DNA from: Gammaproteobacteria bacterium
Lineage (GTDB): Bacteria; Pseudomonadota; Gammaproteobacteria; Pseudomonadales; Azotimanducaceae
Direction of reading: 5' to 3'
NCBI GenBank assembly: GCA_004356895.1
Contig: SMWK01000284.1
Location: 1 to 35,128, forward strand
DNA: 35,128 bases
The position numbers and the translations under genes were made by a program. Below, piece after piece: positions 20,276 to 28,184 of the stretch (position 1 is its first letter; each line of letters starts with the position of its first letter). The notes beneath the pieces are model-generated. The model ran no database searches, was not told the DNA's origin, and saw only the letters and a list, made by a program, of their open reading frames with translations.

Positions 20276-20956
20276 ATGGAAATACCGATATCGGAGTGGC
20301 CGGCGGGTGAGCGCCCTCGAGACCGGCTGCTTGCAACGGGCAGCGACGCGCTTACCGATGCGGAGCTCATAGCAGTATGTATTCGTACCGGTGGCAAGCA
20401 GCAAAGTGCGCTGGACCTCGCGCGGAGATTATTGCAGGAGTTTGGCAGCGTTCAGGGGCTGCTGGACGCGCCAGTGTCTCGACTTCGCGCCTGCCGGGAT
20501 CTGGGACCTGCAAAGATTGCTGGCATGAAGGCGGTACTGGGGCTGGCGGAGCGTTATGCACGGGCGCAGCTCGTTGCAGGTGACGTTTTCACTGAGTCGA
20601 GCGCGGTGCTTGGCTTTCTGCGCCATCAGCTTGCAGGCGTCGAGCGCGAGGTTTTTGCCTGTTTGTTCCTTGACACCCGGCACCGCTTGATCAGCTTCGA
20701 AAAACTGTTTCTCGGCTCAGTAGATCGGGCGAACGTATATCCTCGGGAGGTATTGAAGCGTGCGTTGGCCCACAACGCAGCGGCCGTGATTTTTGCTCAC
20801 AATCACCCGTCCGGAGTGGCGGAACCGAGCATCAGCGATATCAAACTAACCCAGGAGCTTTCGAGCCTGCTGCGACAAATTGATGTCAGGGTACTCGACC
20901 ACATAGTTGTTGGCCGTGGTAGAGAAGTCTCCATGGCGGAGCGTGGGCTCTTGTAA
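20276..20956 (+). CDS. radC: RadC family JAB/MPN-domain protein
   Basis: The 226-residue protein has an N-terminal helix-hairpin-helix-like region (LLEAP-type LLDAPVSRLRACRDLGPAKIAGMKAVLGLAERY). A C-terminal JAMM metalloprotease-like domain follows, with its metal motif VIFAHNHPSGVAEPSISD. The family name comes from an early DNA-repair assignment in E. coli that was later questioned; the biochemical role remains uncertain. The opening MEIPISEWPAGERPRDRLLATGSDALTDAELIAVCIRTGG is typical. An AAGGAG about 9 bases upstream supports the ATG at 20276. Placement between coaBC (divergent) and rpmBG is the standard gammaproteobacterial arrangement. Confidence 0.96.
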   Translation: MEIPISEWPAGERPRDRLLATGSDALTDAELIAVCIRTGGKQQSALDLARRLLQEFGSVQGLLDAPVSRLRACRDLGPAKIAGMKAVLGLAERYARAQLVAGDVFTESSAVLGFLRHQLAGVEREVFACLFLDTRHRLISFEKLFLGSVDRANVYPREVLKRALAHNAAAVIFAHNHPSGVAEPSISDIKLTQELSSLLRQIDVRVLDHIVVGRGREVSMAERGLL

Positions 20957-20992
20957 AACCGTAGTTAAGTTATTTAGGTTAGTATGAATAGC

Positions 20993-21027
20993 CTGTGCCA
21001 GAGCCACGAAGTGGCTTGCTCGCACAG
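20993..21027 (+). terminator. nested hairpin between radC and rpmB (possible terminator)
   Basis: An inner hairpin AGCCAC-GAA-GTGGCT (21002-21016) is enclosed by outer arms CTGTGC (20993-20998) and GCACAG (21022-21027). It starts 36 bases after the radC stop and overlaps the -35 of the predicted rpmB promoter. There is no U-tract immediately after it. It may separate radC from the ribosomal-protein transcript. Confidence 0.4.
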
Positions 21028-21044
21028 TGACGCTCTGGTATAAA
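21016..21044 (+). promoter_or_regulatory. candidate promoter for rpmB-rpmG
   Basis: TATAAA (21039-21044) is preceded by TGG, giving an extended -10, and by TTGCTC (21016-21021) at exactly 17 bases. The predicted start is about 25 bases before the rpmB ATG, within a pyrimidine-rich stretch. The strength of the -10 suits a highly expressed ribosomal-protein operon. Confidence 0.5.
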
Positions 21045-21077
21045 CGCGCCTCTTTTTTCCCCCGGAAGGGACGTGTC

Positions 21078-21314
21078 ATGTCTCAAGTCTGTCAGGTAAC
21101 CGGCAAGCGCCCGATGGTGGGAAACAACGTCAGCCACGCGAACAACAGAACGCGCCGCCGTTTTTCTCCCAATCTGCACTATCATCGATTTTGGGTAGAA
21201 GGCGAAAAGCGCTTCGTGCGGTTGCGTGTATCCGCCCAGGGTATGCGGCTGATCGACAAGAAAGGCATTGACGAGGTACTGGCCGACATGCGCAAACGCG
21301 GTGAGAAGGTCTAG
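21078..21314 (+). CDS. rpmB: 50S ribosomal protein L28
   Basis: The 78-residue product is the standard bacterial L28: [64 protein letters not shown], with the usual basic C terminus. I start it at ATG 21078 because a GGAAGGGA ribosome-binding sequence sits about 9 bases upstream and the family N terminus begins there; the open frame back to 21027 is leader. It lacks the paired CxxC zinc motifs of the other L28 class. rpmG follows after 32 bases. Confidence 0.98.
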   Translation: MSQVCQVTGKRPMVGNNVSHANNRTRRRFSPNLHYHRFWVEGEKRFVRLRVSAQGMRLIDKKGIDEVLADMRKRGEKV

Positions 21315-21346
21315 TGTCCTTTGAGCCCCGGCAGGAGTAGAGGAAT

Positions 21347-21502
21347 ATGCGAGAAAAAATTAAACTGGTATCGAGCGCCGGAACCGGCCACTACTACACC
21401 ACCGACAAAAACAAACGCTCGACGCCCGACAAGCTCGAGTTGAAGAAGTACGATCCCGTCATTCGCAAACACGTGCTCTACGTTGAAGCAAAGATCAAAT
21501 AG
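21347..21502 (+). CDS. rpmG: 50S ribosomal protein L33
   Basis: A 51-codon gene immediately after rpmB encodes [20 protein letters not shown], then [21 protein letters not shown], ending VLYVEAKIK. This is the full L33 sequence pattern. It contains no cysteines, so it is the zinc-independent form, consistent with the cysteine-poor L28 next to it. The ribosome-binding site GGAG/AGGA lies 5-14 bases before ATG 21347. rpmB and rpmG form the usual two-gene ribosomal operon, with mutM following 53 bases later. Confidence 0.97.
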   Translation: MREKIKLVSSAGTGHYYTTDKNKRSTPDKLELKKYDPVIRKHVLYVEAKIK

Positions 21503-21555
21503 AAGTTAGCAACGTCAGGTTGCGAACCCATCAATATCTGTTGGTGGAGTAGTCG

Positions 21556-22392
21556 TTGCCTGAGCTTCCCGAAGTAGAAACTATCTCCCGCGGCATTGCG
21601 CCGCTCGTTACCGGTAAGCGCATCGTTGCCACGGTGGTGCGTAATCCCCGACTACGCTGGCCGGTAGAACTTCCGGAAAGGGTTTCAGGTCAACGCATCA
21701 TCACTGTTTACAGGCGGGCAAAATATCTGCTGTTGTGCCTGGAAACCGGCTGTCTCATCGTGCATCTCGGCATGTCCGGGAGTCTTCGAATCGTGCCCGA
21801 TACCACCAAACCCGGAAAACACGATCACGTTGACCTCAAGCTGGATGACGGCCATTTATTGCGGCTCAATGACCCGCGGAGGTTTGGCAGCCTGCACTGG
21901 CATGAAGGGCCGCCTGAGACTCACTGGTTGCTGGCAAAGCTCGGAATTGAACCCCTCACAGAGACTTTCACCGGCACCTATCTTAAGAAACAAGCCCGCG
22001 GACGCCGATTGGCGGTGAAGAACTTTATCATGGACGGGCGGATCGTTGTTGGAATCGGCAATATATACGCCAACGAAGCCCTGTTTTGTGCAGGTATTCG
22101 ACCGTCGGTGCGGGCGGGAAGAGTCACCGCGGCGGGGTATGACAATCTCGTCTTTGCCATTCGCGAGGTTCTTCGAGAAGCGATTAAGATGGGAGGCACC
22201 ACACTGCGAGATTTTGTCAACCAAGATGGCAATCCTGGGTATTTTAAGCAATCACTGTATGTTTACGATCGTGCCGGTCGGCCGTGTCGTCGCTGCGCCG
22301 CACCGATCAAGGTGCTGAAAAGTGCCCAGCGAACCACGTACTTCTGCCCAAAATGCCAACGCACCCAAGGTTTTAGAGGGGATAAGTGGTAA
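21556..22392 (+). CDS. mutM: formamidopyrimidine-DNA glycosylase
   Basis: MutM (Fpg) excises 8-oxoguanine and ring-opened purines and nicks the strand. The catalytic N-terminal proline and glutamate are in place (PELPEVETISRGI), as are the LIVHLGMSGSLRI strand, the RFGSLHW loop and the helix-two-turn-helix segment IVGIGNIYANEALFCAGIRP. The C-terminal zinc finger is CRRCAAPIK...TYFCPKCQ. The start is TTG at 21556; this is required because the mature enzyme needs Pro immediately after the removed initiator Met. A GTGGAG lies about 10 bases upstream. The 278 residues are close to the E. coli length (269). It may be read through from rpmBG. Confidence 0.97.
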   Translation: MPELPEVETISRGIAPLVTGKRIVATVVRNPRLRWPVELPERVSGQRIITVYRRAKYLLLCLETGCLIVHLGMSGSLRIVPDTTKPGKHDHVDLKLDDGHLLRLNDPRRFGSLHWHEGPPETHWLLAKLGIEPLTETFTGTYLKKQARGRRLAVKNFIMDGRIVVGIGNIYANEALFCAGIRPSVRAGRVTAAGYDNLVFAIREVLREAIKMGGTTLRDFVNQDGNPGYFKQSLYVYDRAGRPCRRCAAPIKVLKSAQRTTYFCPKCQRTQGFRGDKW

Positions 22393-22509
22393 AGTACTCA
22401 AGCTTAGTCGGCTTGCTGGAGATCCGGTTTACTTCGATTGTGAAGGTTGACGTCGAAACCGACGGATCATCGTAGCAACCATGCTGAGACTAAATTGAGG
22501 ACAGTGGTT

Positions 22510-22815
22510 ATGAAGCATATTGGTCGCATCGCGCTATTTTTGACGTTAGCGTCCGCGCTCAGCGCCCCCGTATTTGCCGCTCCTGAAGATGGGCCTACCG
22601 CCCTGGCGATGACCGGAGACCTGGTTGTTGCGCGACCGATCGGCGCGGTTGTCACAGTGGTTGGTGCGGTAGCGTTCGTGGTGAGCTTACCGTTCAGCGC
22701 CGCAGGCGGAAATGTCGGACAGGCCGCAGAAACGTTGCTGATAGGCCCTGCGCGGGCAACGTTCCTCCGTTGCCTGGGTTGTAAAACGAGTAGAAAGCGC
22801 CAGAAGTCGAGGTAG
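22510..22815 (+). CDS. small exported conserved hypothetical protein
   Basis: The 101-residue product has a signal peptide (MKHIGRIALFLTLASALSAP, cleavage probably after VFA at residue 23). It then carries ALAMTGDLVVARPIGAVVTVVGAVAFVVSLPFSAAGGNVGQAAETLL, where the middle is one strongly hydrophobic helix, and a short basic tail (KTSRKRQKSR). The ARPIG...VVSLPFS...GGNV pattern is familiar from small gammaproteobacterial proteins, some labelled 'multidrug transporter' without good support. I assign no function. I chose ATG 22510 because GAGGA lies 8 bases upstream and the signal peptide starts there; the frame is open back to 22447. It follows mutM and converges with coaD. Confidence 0.72.
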   Translation: MKHIGRIALFLTLASALSAPVFAAPEDGPTALAMTGDLVVARPIGAVVTVVGAVAFVVSLPFSAAGGNVGQAAETLLIGPARATFLRCLGCKTSRKRQKSR

Positions 22816-22859
22816 CGTTTAGCGCACTAACCCCGCTGAGACCCCACAACCCGCGACGG

Positions 22860-22881
22860 GAACGCGGTACCCACCGCGTTC
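22860..22881. terminator. 8-bp hairpin between convergent genes (possible bidirectional terminator)
   Basis: GAACGCGG (22860-22867) and CCGCGTTC (22874-22881) pair perfectly around TACCCA. It sits between the stop of the small exported protein (22815) and the stop of coaD (22900), which point towards each other. There is no clear U-tract on either strand, so its efficiency as a terminator is uncertain. Confidence 0.45.
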
Positions 22882-22899
22882 GCACAAGTTGCAGGAGTA

Positions 22900-23379
22900 C
22901 TAATCCGTCGGCTTGCTGTATGCCTGTACCACAGCCGGGTGTACGAATTGCGAAATGTCGCCACCTAGTGAGGCAATCTCGCGCACGAGCGTTGACGATA
23001 TGAACGAACATTCCTTGGAGGTAGGTAAAAATACGTACTCGATTCCCGGATCGAGAGATTGGTTCATCTCTGCCATCTGAAATTCGTAGTCGAAATCGGT
23101 CATTGTGCGTAACCCGCGCAGAATGAAGCGCGCGCCTTTGCTGCGTACGTAATTGACCAGAAGGGTATTGAAGCCCTCGACCGACACGCGTTTGCCGAAC
23201 TCTTCCACAGCCTTTCGACATAGGGTAATCCGATCTAGCAGTTCAATGGCCGGATCTTTTTGCGCAGACGTGCCGATGGCGAGCACGACATGGTCAAATA
23301 GATTTAGCGCGCGTTTCACCAGATCCGTGTGTCCGTTTGTGATCGGATTGAACGACCCGGGGTAGATCACCACGTTCAT
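22900..23379 (-). CDS. coaD: phosphopantetheine adenylyltransferase
   Basis: CoaD transfers AMP from ATP to 4'-phosphopantetheine, the penultimate step of coenzyme A synthesis. The 159-residue protein begins MNVVIYPGSFNPITNGHTDLVKRA with the (T/H)xGH nucleotidyltransferase motif (TNGH). It continues with GLRTMTDFDYEFQMAEMN and ends with the second motif region FISSTLVREIASLGGDISQFVHPAV. I start it at ATG 23379, preceded by GGGAGG on the coding strand. The frame is open a further 29 codons, but this extension is not family sequence. Length matches E. coli (159). It lies 49 bases downstream of rsmD, the usual partner gene. coaBC, earlier in the pathway, lies about 3 kb away. Confidence 0.97.
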   Translation of the reverse strand: MNVVIYPGSFNPITNGHTDLVKRALNLFDHVVLAIGTSAQKDPAIELLDRITLCRKAVEEFGKRVSVEGFNTLLVNYVRSKGARFILRGLRTMTDFDYEFQMAEMNQSLDPGIEYVFLPTSKECSFISSTLVREIASLGGDISQFVHPAVVQAYSKPTD

Positions 23380-23428
23380 CTGCTTGCCTTCCCTCCCAAT
23401 GAATTGAAAAGGCGCGATGGTAGCGGCG

Positions 23429-24007
23429 TCAGAATTCCCTGGCAAGGAGACCAAACTGGCTGTCACCTGCCCGGGACTTTTTGGCGACTTGCCATCCGGG
23501 ATGTTCCAGGGAGGCGTTGGTGCGTAATTCTACATAGACCTTTCCGTACTCCTTCAAGAGGTTGCGTTCTACAATTGCCGCCAGAGCTCGGTTGAGAAAT
23601 CCGGAGTCGAAAGGCGGGTCGAGAAAAATTACGTCCCAACGAAGCTCGACCTTTGACTCGCATTGATCGAGAAATTGCCACGCGGACAGTCGGTGGACCC
23701 GTGCACGGGCACTGTCTTTGTCGTTGCCCAGTAGTTGACTCACGTTATTACGCAGGGCTCTTGCCGCGTAATGATTGTTATCGACGAAGGTCACCTCTCG
23801 GGCACCTCGTGACAAAGCTTCGAAACCCAGTGCACCACTACCGGCGAATAGATCCAGACAGCGAGCATCCTCGACATCTGCCATCAGCCAGTTGAACAAT
23901 GTCTCCCGGACACGACCAAGCGTTGGGCGCAGAGTCTTGGAGGCAGCGAAGCTGAGCTTTCGTCCCTTCCACTTACCACCGATAATGTGCACTTCGTTTC
24001 TGGCCAT
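23429..24007 (-). CDS. rsmD: 16S rRNA (guanine966-N2)-methyltransferase
   Basis: RsmD methylates G966 of 16S rRNA. The 192-residue protein has the family start NEVHIIGGKWKGRKLSFAASKTLRPTLGRVRETLFNWL. The SAM-binding loop is CLDLFAGSGALGFEALSRGA and the catalytic motif is IFLDPPF (the NPPY-type position), followed by KVYVELRTNA. I use ATG 24007, with AGGATA about 9 bases upstream; the open frame beyond it (40 codons) is not conserved. It is divergent from ftsY across 83 bases, a standard gammaproteobacterial arrangement, and precedes coaD. Confidence 0.96.
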   Translation of the reverse strand: MARNEVHIIGGKWKGRKLSFAASKTLRPTLGRVRETLFNWLMADVEDARCLDLFAGSGALGFEALSRGAREVTFVDNNHYAARALRNNVSQLLGNDKDSARARVHRLSAWQFLDQCESKVELRWDVIFLDPPFDSGFLNRALAAIVERNLLKEYGKVYVELRTNASLEHPGWQVAKKSRAGDSQFGLLAREF

Positions 24008-24090
24008 GACATATCCTGTGCATGACAGTTGGATATGGGAATGATTTGCACAAAGGTAGCAGAACATTGAGATTGAAGTGAGATACCCGG

Positions 24091-25062
24091 GTGAGTGAAC
24101 AGGATCGAATACCTGGCAAAGATTCATTGGGTGGCGATGAAGGACGAGGGTTCTGGTACCGGCTGAGATCAGGGTTGGGTAAAACGCGTGGTCAACTCGC
24201 TGCCGGGGTGGGTAATCTGTTGCTCGGCGAAAAAGAGATCGACGATGGAGTCTTGGAAGATCTTGAATCCTCGCTATTGCAAACGGATGTGGGGATGGAC
24301 GCTACTCAGGAGATCATGCAGGCGCTAACCTCGCGGGTAAAACGCCGCGAGCTAAACGATACGATGGCTCTGCATGGCTCGTTGGCAACTCTGTTGAAAG
24401 ATATGTTGCGACCTCTGGAAAAGACGTTTTCAGTTGCCGGAAAAAAACCAGCGGTCGTGTTTTTCGTCGGTGTCAACGGGGTCGGCAAAACCACAACGAT
24501 CGGCAAGCTGGCCAAACATCTACAAGATTCAGGGGCACGCGTGCTGTTGGCTGCGGGAGACACCTTTCGTGCTGCCGCGGTAGAGCAGTTGCAACGCTGG
24601 GGGGAACGCAACGAGGTACCTGTCATCGCCCAACCACAGGGTTCAGATAGCGCAAGCGTGGTATACGACGCGGTGCAATCGGCTAAGGCACGCAACTTCG
24701 ACGTCGTGCTTGCCGATACGGCAGGACGTTTGCAGACGAATACCAACCTCATGGATGAACTCAAGAAAATAAAACGTGTGGTCAATCGATTGGATCCCGA
24801 GGCCCCTCATGAAGTGTTGTTAGTCCTGGATGCTGGTGTCGGTCAGAATGCGTTGAGTCAGGTTAAACAGTTTGATGAAGCAGTTGGCGTGACGGGATTG
24901 GTTATCACCAAGCTTGACGGTACTGCCAAAGCCGGCGTGATCTTTGCGATCGCGAGGCAGATAAGCAAGCCCGTCTATTTCATTGGGGTTGGTGAAAGCC
25001 TCGAAGACCTGAACCCGTTTAATCCGGATAGTTTCGTAGACGCACTGTTGGCGATCGACTAA
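24091..25062 (+). CDS. ftsY: signal recognition particle receptor FtsY
   Basis: FtsY is the SRP receptor GTPase that docks ribosome-nascent-chain complexes at the inner membrane. The 323-residue protein has only a short acidic A region (first about 20 residues), then the N domain and the G domain. Visible motifs are the P-loop GVNGVGKT (127-134), the SRP insertion segment LLAAGDTFRAAAVEQLQRW, DTAGRLQTN, TKLDGTAKAGV and the closing GVGESLEDLNPFNPDSFVDALL. E. coli FtsY is far longer (497) because of its extended A domain. Start is GTG at 24091, with a GAAGTGAG stretch upstream. ftsE starts at the very next base after the stop. Confidence 0.97.
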   Translation: MSEQDRIPGKDSLGGDEGRGFWYRLRSGLGKTRGQLAAGVGNLLLGEKEIDDGVLEDLESSLLQTDVGMDATQEIMQALTSRVKRRELNDTMALHGSLATLLKDMLRPLEKTFSVAGKKPAVVFFVGVNGVGKTTTIGKLAKHLQDSGARVLLAAGDTFRAAAVEQLQRWGERNEVPVIAQPQGSDSASVVYDAVQSAKARNFDVVLADTAGRLQTNTNLMDELKKIKRVVNRLDPEAPHEVLLVLDAGVGQNALSQVKQFDEAVGVTGLVITKLDGTAKAGVIFAIARQISKPVYFIGVGESLEDLNPFNPDSFVDALLAID

Positions 25063-25743
25063 GTGGGGCGTATCGAGTTCCATCAAGTCACTAAGCGCTT
25101 TGAGAATGGCCACGAAGCGCTGAAGGACATTTCGTTGGAGTTTGAAGAAGGCTCAATGACCTTCCTGACAGGACATTCCGGCGCGGGCAAAAGCACTTTT
25201 TTGAAATTGTTGATGTGTTTGGAGAAACCTTCCAGGGGCCAGATCCTGGTCAACGGCGTCAACGTAACGCAGATTAGTTCGAGACGGCTGTCTTACTACC
25301 GCCAGAATCTCGGCGCCGTATACCAGGATCACCACCTGCTTGCACACCGTACGGTGTTCGACAATGTCGCGTTGCCGTTGCGTGTCTCTGGTATGCGGGA
25401 AAAAGACATCGCCCGGCGCGTGCGGGCCGCGTTGTCGCGTGTGGGTTTGTTGCCCAAGGAGCAGTTATTCCCTGGCCATCTTTCGACAGGTGAGCAACAG
25501 CGGGTTGGAATCGCACGAGCAGTGGTGCCGAGACCGAAGATCCTTCTTGCGGATGAGCCAACAGGTAATCTCGATCCTGAGCTATCGCAGGACATCATGC
25601 ATCTGTTTGAACAGTTCAATCAGGTAGGTACGACCGTGATCGTCGCCAGCCACGATCATAGTCTGATCGAGTCTATGGGGTCTCGGATCATCGAACTCAG
25701 CAACGGTAGTATCGTCAGGGATGAGATTAATGTGTCACGCTAG
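25063..25743 (+). CDS. ftsE: cell division ATP-binding protein FtsE
   Basis: FtsE is the ATPase of the FtsEX complex, which relays ATP hydrolysis across the membrane to activate septal peptidoglycan hydrolases. The 226-residue ABC protein has Walker [10 protein letters not shown] (37-45), the FtsE-typical Q-loop [16 protein letters not shown], the signature [16 protein letters not shown] (Thr where LSGGE is usual) and Walker [12 protein letters not shown]. The GTG start at 25063 directly abuts the ftsY TAA, so the two are translationally coupled. ftsX follows after an unusually long 78-base gap containing a hairpin. Confidence 0.97.
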   Translation: MGRIEFHQVTKRFENGHEALKDISLEFEEGSMTFLTGHSGAGKSTFLKLLMCLEKPSRGQILVNGVNVTQISSRRLSYYRQNLGAVYQDHHLLAHRTVFDNVALPLRVSGMREKDIARRVRAALSRVGLLPKEQLFPGHLSTGEQQRVGIARAVVPRPKILLADEPTGNLDPELSQDIMHLFEQFNQVGTTVIVASHDHSLIESMGSRIIELSNGSIVRDEINVSR

Positions 25744-25767
25744 CTTGTTCATGAATAATCCAGGCTA

Positions 25768-25806
25768 GGAGTCTGCGCGGTAGCAATTTTCTACCGCGCA
25801 AACTCC
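25768..25806 (+). repeat. 16-bp near-perfect hairpin between ftsE and ftsX
   Basis: The arms 25768-25783 (GGAGTCTGCGCGGTAG) and 25791-25806 (CTACCGCGCAAACTCC) pair at 15 of 16 positions (one C-A mismatch) around the loop CAATTTT. It begins 24 bases after the ftsE stop. It ends 15 bases before the ftsX ATG, just upstream of the GAGGT ribosome-binding site. There is no U-tract directly after the stem, so partial termination, RNA processing or a small repeat insertion are all possible. Confidence 0.65.
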
Positions 25807-25821
25807 CAATAGAGGTACTCG

Positions 25822-26787
25822 ATGGCGCGGAAAGCCAAACCCCGCAAAGACCCCTGGCCGAGGCCACATACCGGACCGTTGACCTGGTGTCGCGATCACC
25901 TGCGGGTCGCGCGCGATACGCTGCACTTCGTGAGCGCGCGGCTTGGGACGAGCTTGCTCGTGTGGCTGTTGCTGGGAATTGCTCTGGCCCTACCGGCGGG
26001 GTTGTTCTTGTTGCAGATCAACCTTGCGGGTATGACAACAGCGTGGGAAGGTCGTCCTGGATTATCCGTGTACTTCGATCTGGGTTTGGCGGATGCCGAG
26101 ATAGCGGCCACGGCCGCGGCGCTGGGTAGCCGAAGCGAAATCAGTGTCGTGAAAGTCACCTCCCAGGCCGAGGCGTTGCAAGAATTCCAGACTTACACCA
26201 GCCTCGCGAATGCTTTGGATCTACTCGCGGAAAACCCCTTACCGGCATCGTTACGAGCGACGCTTGCGGAAGGTGCGTCACTTGCGGATCTTGAATTGGT
26301 TGCAGAGTTTGCCGGTCGCAGCGCTGGAGTGAGTGAAGTCGTGGTTGAAAAAACCTGGCTGGAGAGGGTGACCGACATTACCCGGATAGTCAGCCGATTG
26401 GGTCTGATGTTGGGTGTATTATTTGGCGTGGGGGCAGTGCTGGTAACCGCAACCTCTGTACGGTTGGCGATCGAAGCGCGATTGGAGGAGCTTAGGGTTT
26501 TGAAGTTAGTCGGTGCTACAGATCGCCAGATTCGCCGTCCATACCTGTACTTCGGTGCTTTTTACGGTCTTGGTGGTGGGTTGATCGCCGCTATGCTGAT
26601 AAGCCTGTGCCTGCTGATCGTTGAGACGCCGCTCACGCATCTGCTCGGGAGTTACGGCCAGGACTTGGAAATGAGTGGCTTCGACCCCAAATTCCTGTTG
26701 GCGCTGTTGGCGGTTGGTGGAATCCTCGGTATCGCGGGGGCGCTGCTGGCGGCGAGACAGCGATTGGCTGACCTGGAAATCACCTGA
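25822..26787 (+). CDS. ftsX: cell division membrane protein FtsX
   Basis: FtsX is the membrane half of FtsEX. The 321-residue protein has a basic cytoplasmic N terminus (MARKAKPRKDPWPRPHTG), a first transmembrane helix (LLVWLLLGIALALPAGLFLLQINL, about 46-70) and a periplasmic domain of about 130 residues that in other species contacts EnvC-type activators. Three C-terminal helices follow, including MLGVLFGVGAVLVTATSVRLAI, followed by EARLEELRVLKLVGATDRQIRRPYLYFGAFYGLGGG, the FtsX/MacB-type coupling segment. The length is close to E. coli FtsX (352). ATG 25822 has GAGGT 6 bases upstream. rpoH is the next gene. Confidence 0.95.
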   Translation: MARKAKPRKDPWPRPHTGPLTWCRDHLRVARDTLHFVSARLGTSLLVWLLLGIALALPAGLFLLQINLAGMTTAWEGRPGLSVYFDLGLADAEIAATAAALGSRSEISVVKVTSQAEALQEFQTYTSLANALDLLAENPLPASLRATLAEGASLADLELVAEFAGRSAGVSEVVVEKTWLERVTDITRIVSRLGLMLGVLFGVGAVLVTATSVRLAIEARLEELRVLKLVGATDRQIRRPYLYFGAFYGLGGGLIAAMLISLCLLIVETPLTHLLGSYGQDLEMSGFDPKFLLALLAVGGILGIAGALLAARQRLADLEIT

Positions 26788-26831
26788 TTTCAACGAGTTA
26801 GGCATTTTTCGAAGCGTTAGCAGTCTCTGCC

Positions 26832-26854
26832 ATAGAGTGCTAGACTTACTCTAT
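26832..26854 (+). promoter_or_regulatory. 7-bp hairpin in the rpoH upstream region
   Basis: ATAGAGT (26832-26838) and ACTCTAT (26848-26854) are perfect inverted repeats around GCTAGACTT, ending 21 bases before the rpoH ATG and 9 bases before the CGGAGG ribosome-binding site. It could be part of an rpoH promoter, an operator or a leader hairpin. E. coli rpoH translation is controlled by mRNA structure, but no equivalent fold is demonstrated here. Confidence 0.35.
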
Positions 26855-26875
26855 TAGTGTTACCGGAGGTATCAA

Positions 26876-27724
26876 ATGACAACGAGTCTATTACCACTGA
26901 GTAGTCTATCACCAGGCAGGGACCTGGATGCCTACCTGCACACCCTGAGTAACTTTCCGGTTCTGACCGCCGAACAAGAGAAGGTGCTCGCGGAGCGATT
27001 CTACTATGAGAATGATCTCGAAGCGGCGCGCGAGCTCGTGTTGTGCCACTTGCGCTTCGTTGCGCATCTGGCGCGTTCCTACAAAGGTTACGGGCTTCCC
27101 CAGGGAGATCTGATTCAGGAAGGCAATGTCGGTCTGATGAAGGCCGTTAAGCGATTTAATCCTGAAGTTGGTGTACGGCTGGTTTCCTTCGCCGTGCACT
27201 GGATCAAGGCAGAGATGCACGAGTTTATCTTAAGAAACTGGCGCATTGTGAAGGTGGCCACGACCAAAGCGCAACGGAAACTATTTTTTAACCTACGCAG
27301 CTCAAAGAAACGTTTGGCCTGGTTGACTCAAGAAGAAACCAAGGTCATGGCCGATCAACTGGGGGTTTCCGAGCAGGAAGTGACACGGATGGAGAGCCGT
27401 CTGGCGGCGAGTGATATAGCCTTCGATGGCTATGCGACGGACGATGAGCAGCCGGTGGCGCCTGCGCACTTTTTAGAGCGGGAAGGGACGAACCCCGCGG
27501 ATTTGGTGGCAGAAGAAGATTGGCGCCAGGACGTGAGCGGCAAGCTGGCTACGGCGCTCGGGCAACTGGATGACCGCAGCAAAGAGATAATCCAGCGACG
27601 CTGGTTGGTTGATGATAAAAGTACGCTCCATGTCCTGGCAAAGGAATTTGACATCTCGGCCGAACGGATTCGACAGATCGAGAAAAACGCCATGAAAAAA
27701 CTCAAGGCGGCTATCTCAAGCTAG
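26876..27724 (+). CDS. rpoH: RNA polymerase sigma-32 (heat shock) factor
   Basis: RpoH directs RNA polymerase to heat-shock promoters. The 282-residue protein shows region 2 ([68 protein letters not shown]) and the RpoH box [21 protein letters not shown], which separates it from other group 3 sigma factors. Region 4 contains the helix-turn-helix [28 protein letters not shown]. Length matches E. coli (284). A strong CGGAGG ribosome-binding sequence precedes ATG 26876. The ftsYEX-rpoH order is conserved in gammaproteobacteria. Confidence 0.98.
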   Translation: MTTSLLPLSSLSPGRDLDAYLHTLSNFPVLTAEQEKVLAERFYYENDLEAARELVLCHLRFVAHLARSYKGYGLPQGDLIQEGNVGLMKAVKRFNPEVGVRLVSFAVHWIKAEMHEFILRNWRIVKVATTKAQRKLFFNLRSSKKRLAWLTQEETKVMADQLGVSEQEVTRMESRLAASDIAFDGYATDDEQPVAPAHFLEREGTNPADLVAEEDWRQDVSGKLATALGQLDDRSKEIIQRRWLVDDKSTLHVLAKEFDISAERIRQIEKNAMKKLKAAISS

Positions 27725-27794
27725 CTTGGGTGATGGGCATGGAGGCCACTTGCCGTCCACGATGGTCAGTAACTAGCTCAACTTCATCCAGTCA

Positions 27795-28184
27795 GTGCCA
27801 CATCTCAAGATATTCTTGATCGCCGGGGCGGCATTTGCCGCCACCGGCGTTCTTTTGGGTGCATTTGGCGCACATGCGCTCAGCAGCCATCTGACTTCCA
27901 CGTCCCTTCACGCTTGGGAGACCGCGGTAAATTATCAACTGAGTCATGCCATGGCATTGCTTATTGTTGGAATCTGGGGCCTGCAGGTGGAAGTCAACGC
28001 CCACCCCCCGACACCCATAATAGTTGCAGGCTGGAGTTTCCTCAGCGGGATCGTGTTGTTCTCCGGCAGCCTCTACGCACTCGCATTAAACGGCCCCTCA
28101 CAGCTGGGTCCGGTGACGCCCATTGGCGGGGTTGCCTTCATTATTGGCTGGGTGACGCTCATTGGCGCTGCGTTGCGGCGTTGA
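27795..28184 (+). CDS. DUF423 family membrane protein (YgdD-like)
   Basis: This 129-residue integral membrane protein has four hydrophobic helices. It shows the DUF423 pattern: FLIAGAAFAATGVLLGAFGAHALSSHL near the N terminus, WETAVNYQLSHAMALL in the middle, then FLSGIVLFSGSLYALALNG and TPIGGVAFIIGWVTLIGAAL. The function of the family is not known. The start is GTG at 27795 with no good ribosome-binding site, so the exact start is uncertain; the helix pattern is complete from there. Its TGA overlaps the proposed TTG start of trmB, so the two are probably coupled. Confidence 0.88.
   Translation: MPHLKIFLIAGAAFAATGVLLGAFGAHALSSHLTSTSLHAWETAVNYQLSHAMALLIVGIWGLQVEVNAHPPTPIIVAGWSFLSGIVLFSGSLYALALNGPSQLGPVTPIGGVAFIIGWVTLIGAALRR

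Noticed and set aside
22393-22509. Leader region upstream of the small exported protein considered as a riboswitch
   Set aside because: There is a possible long-range CGGTTT/AAACCG pairing, but no recognisable riboswitch class or conserved core.
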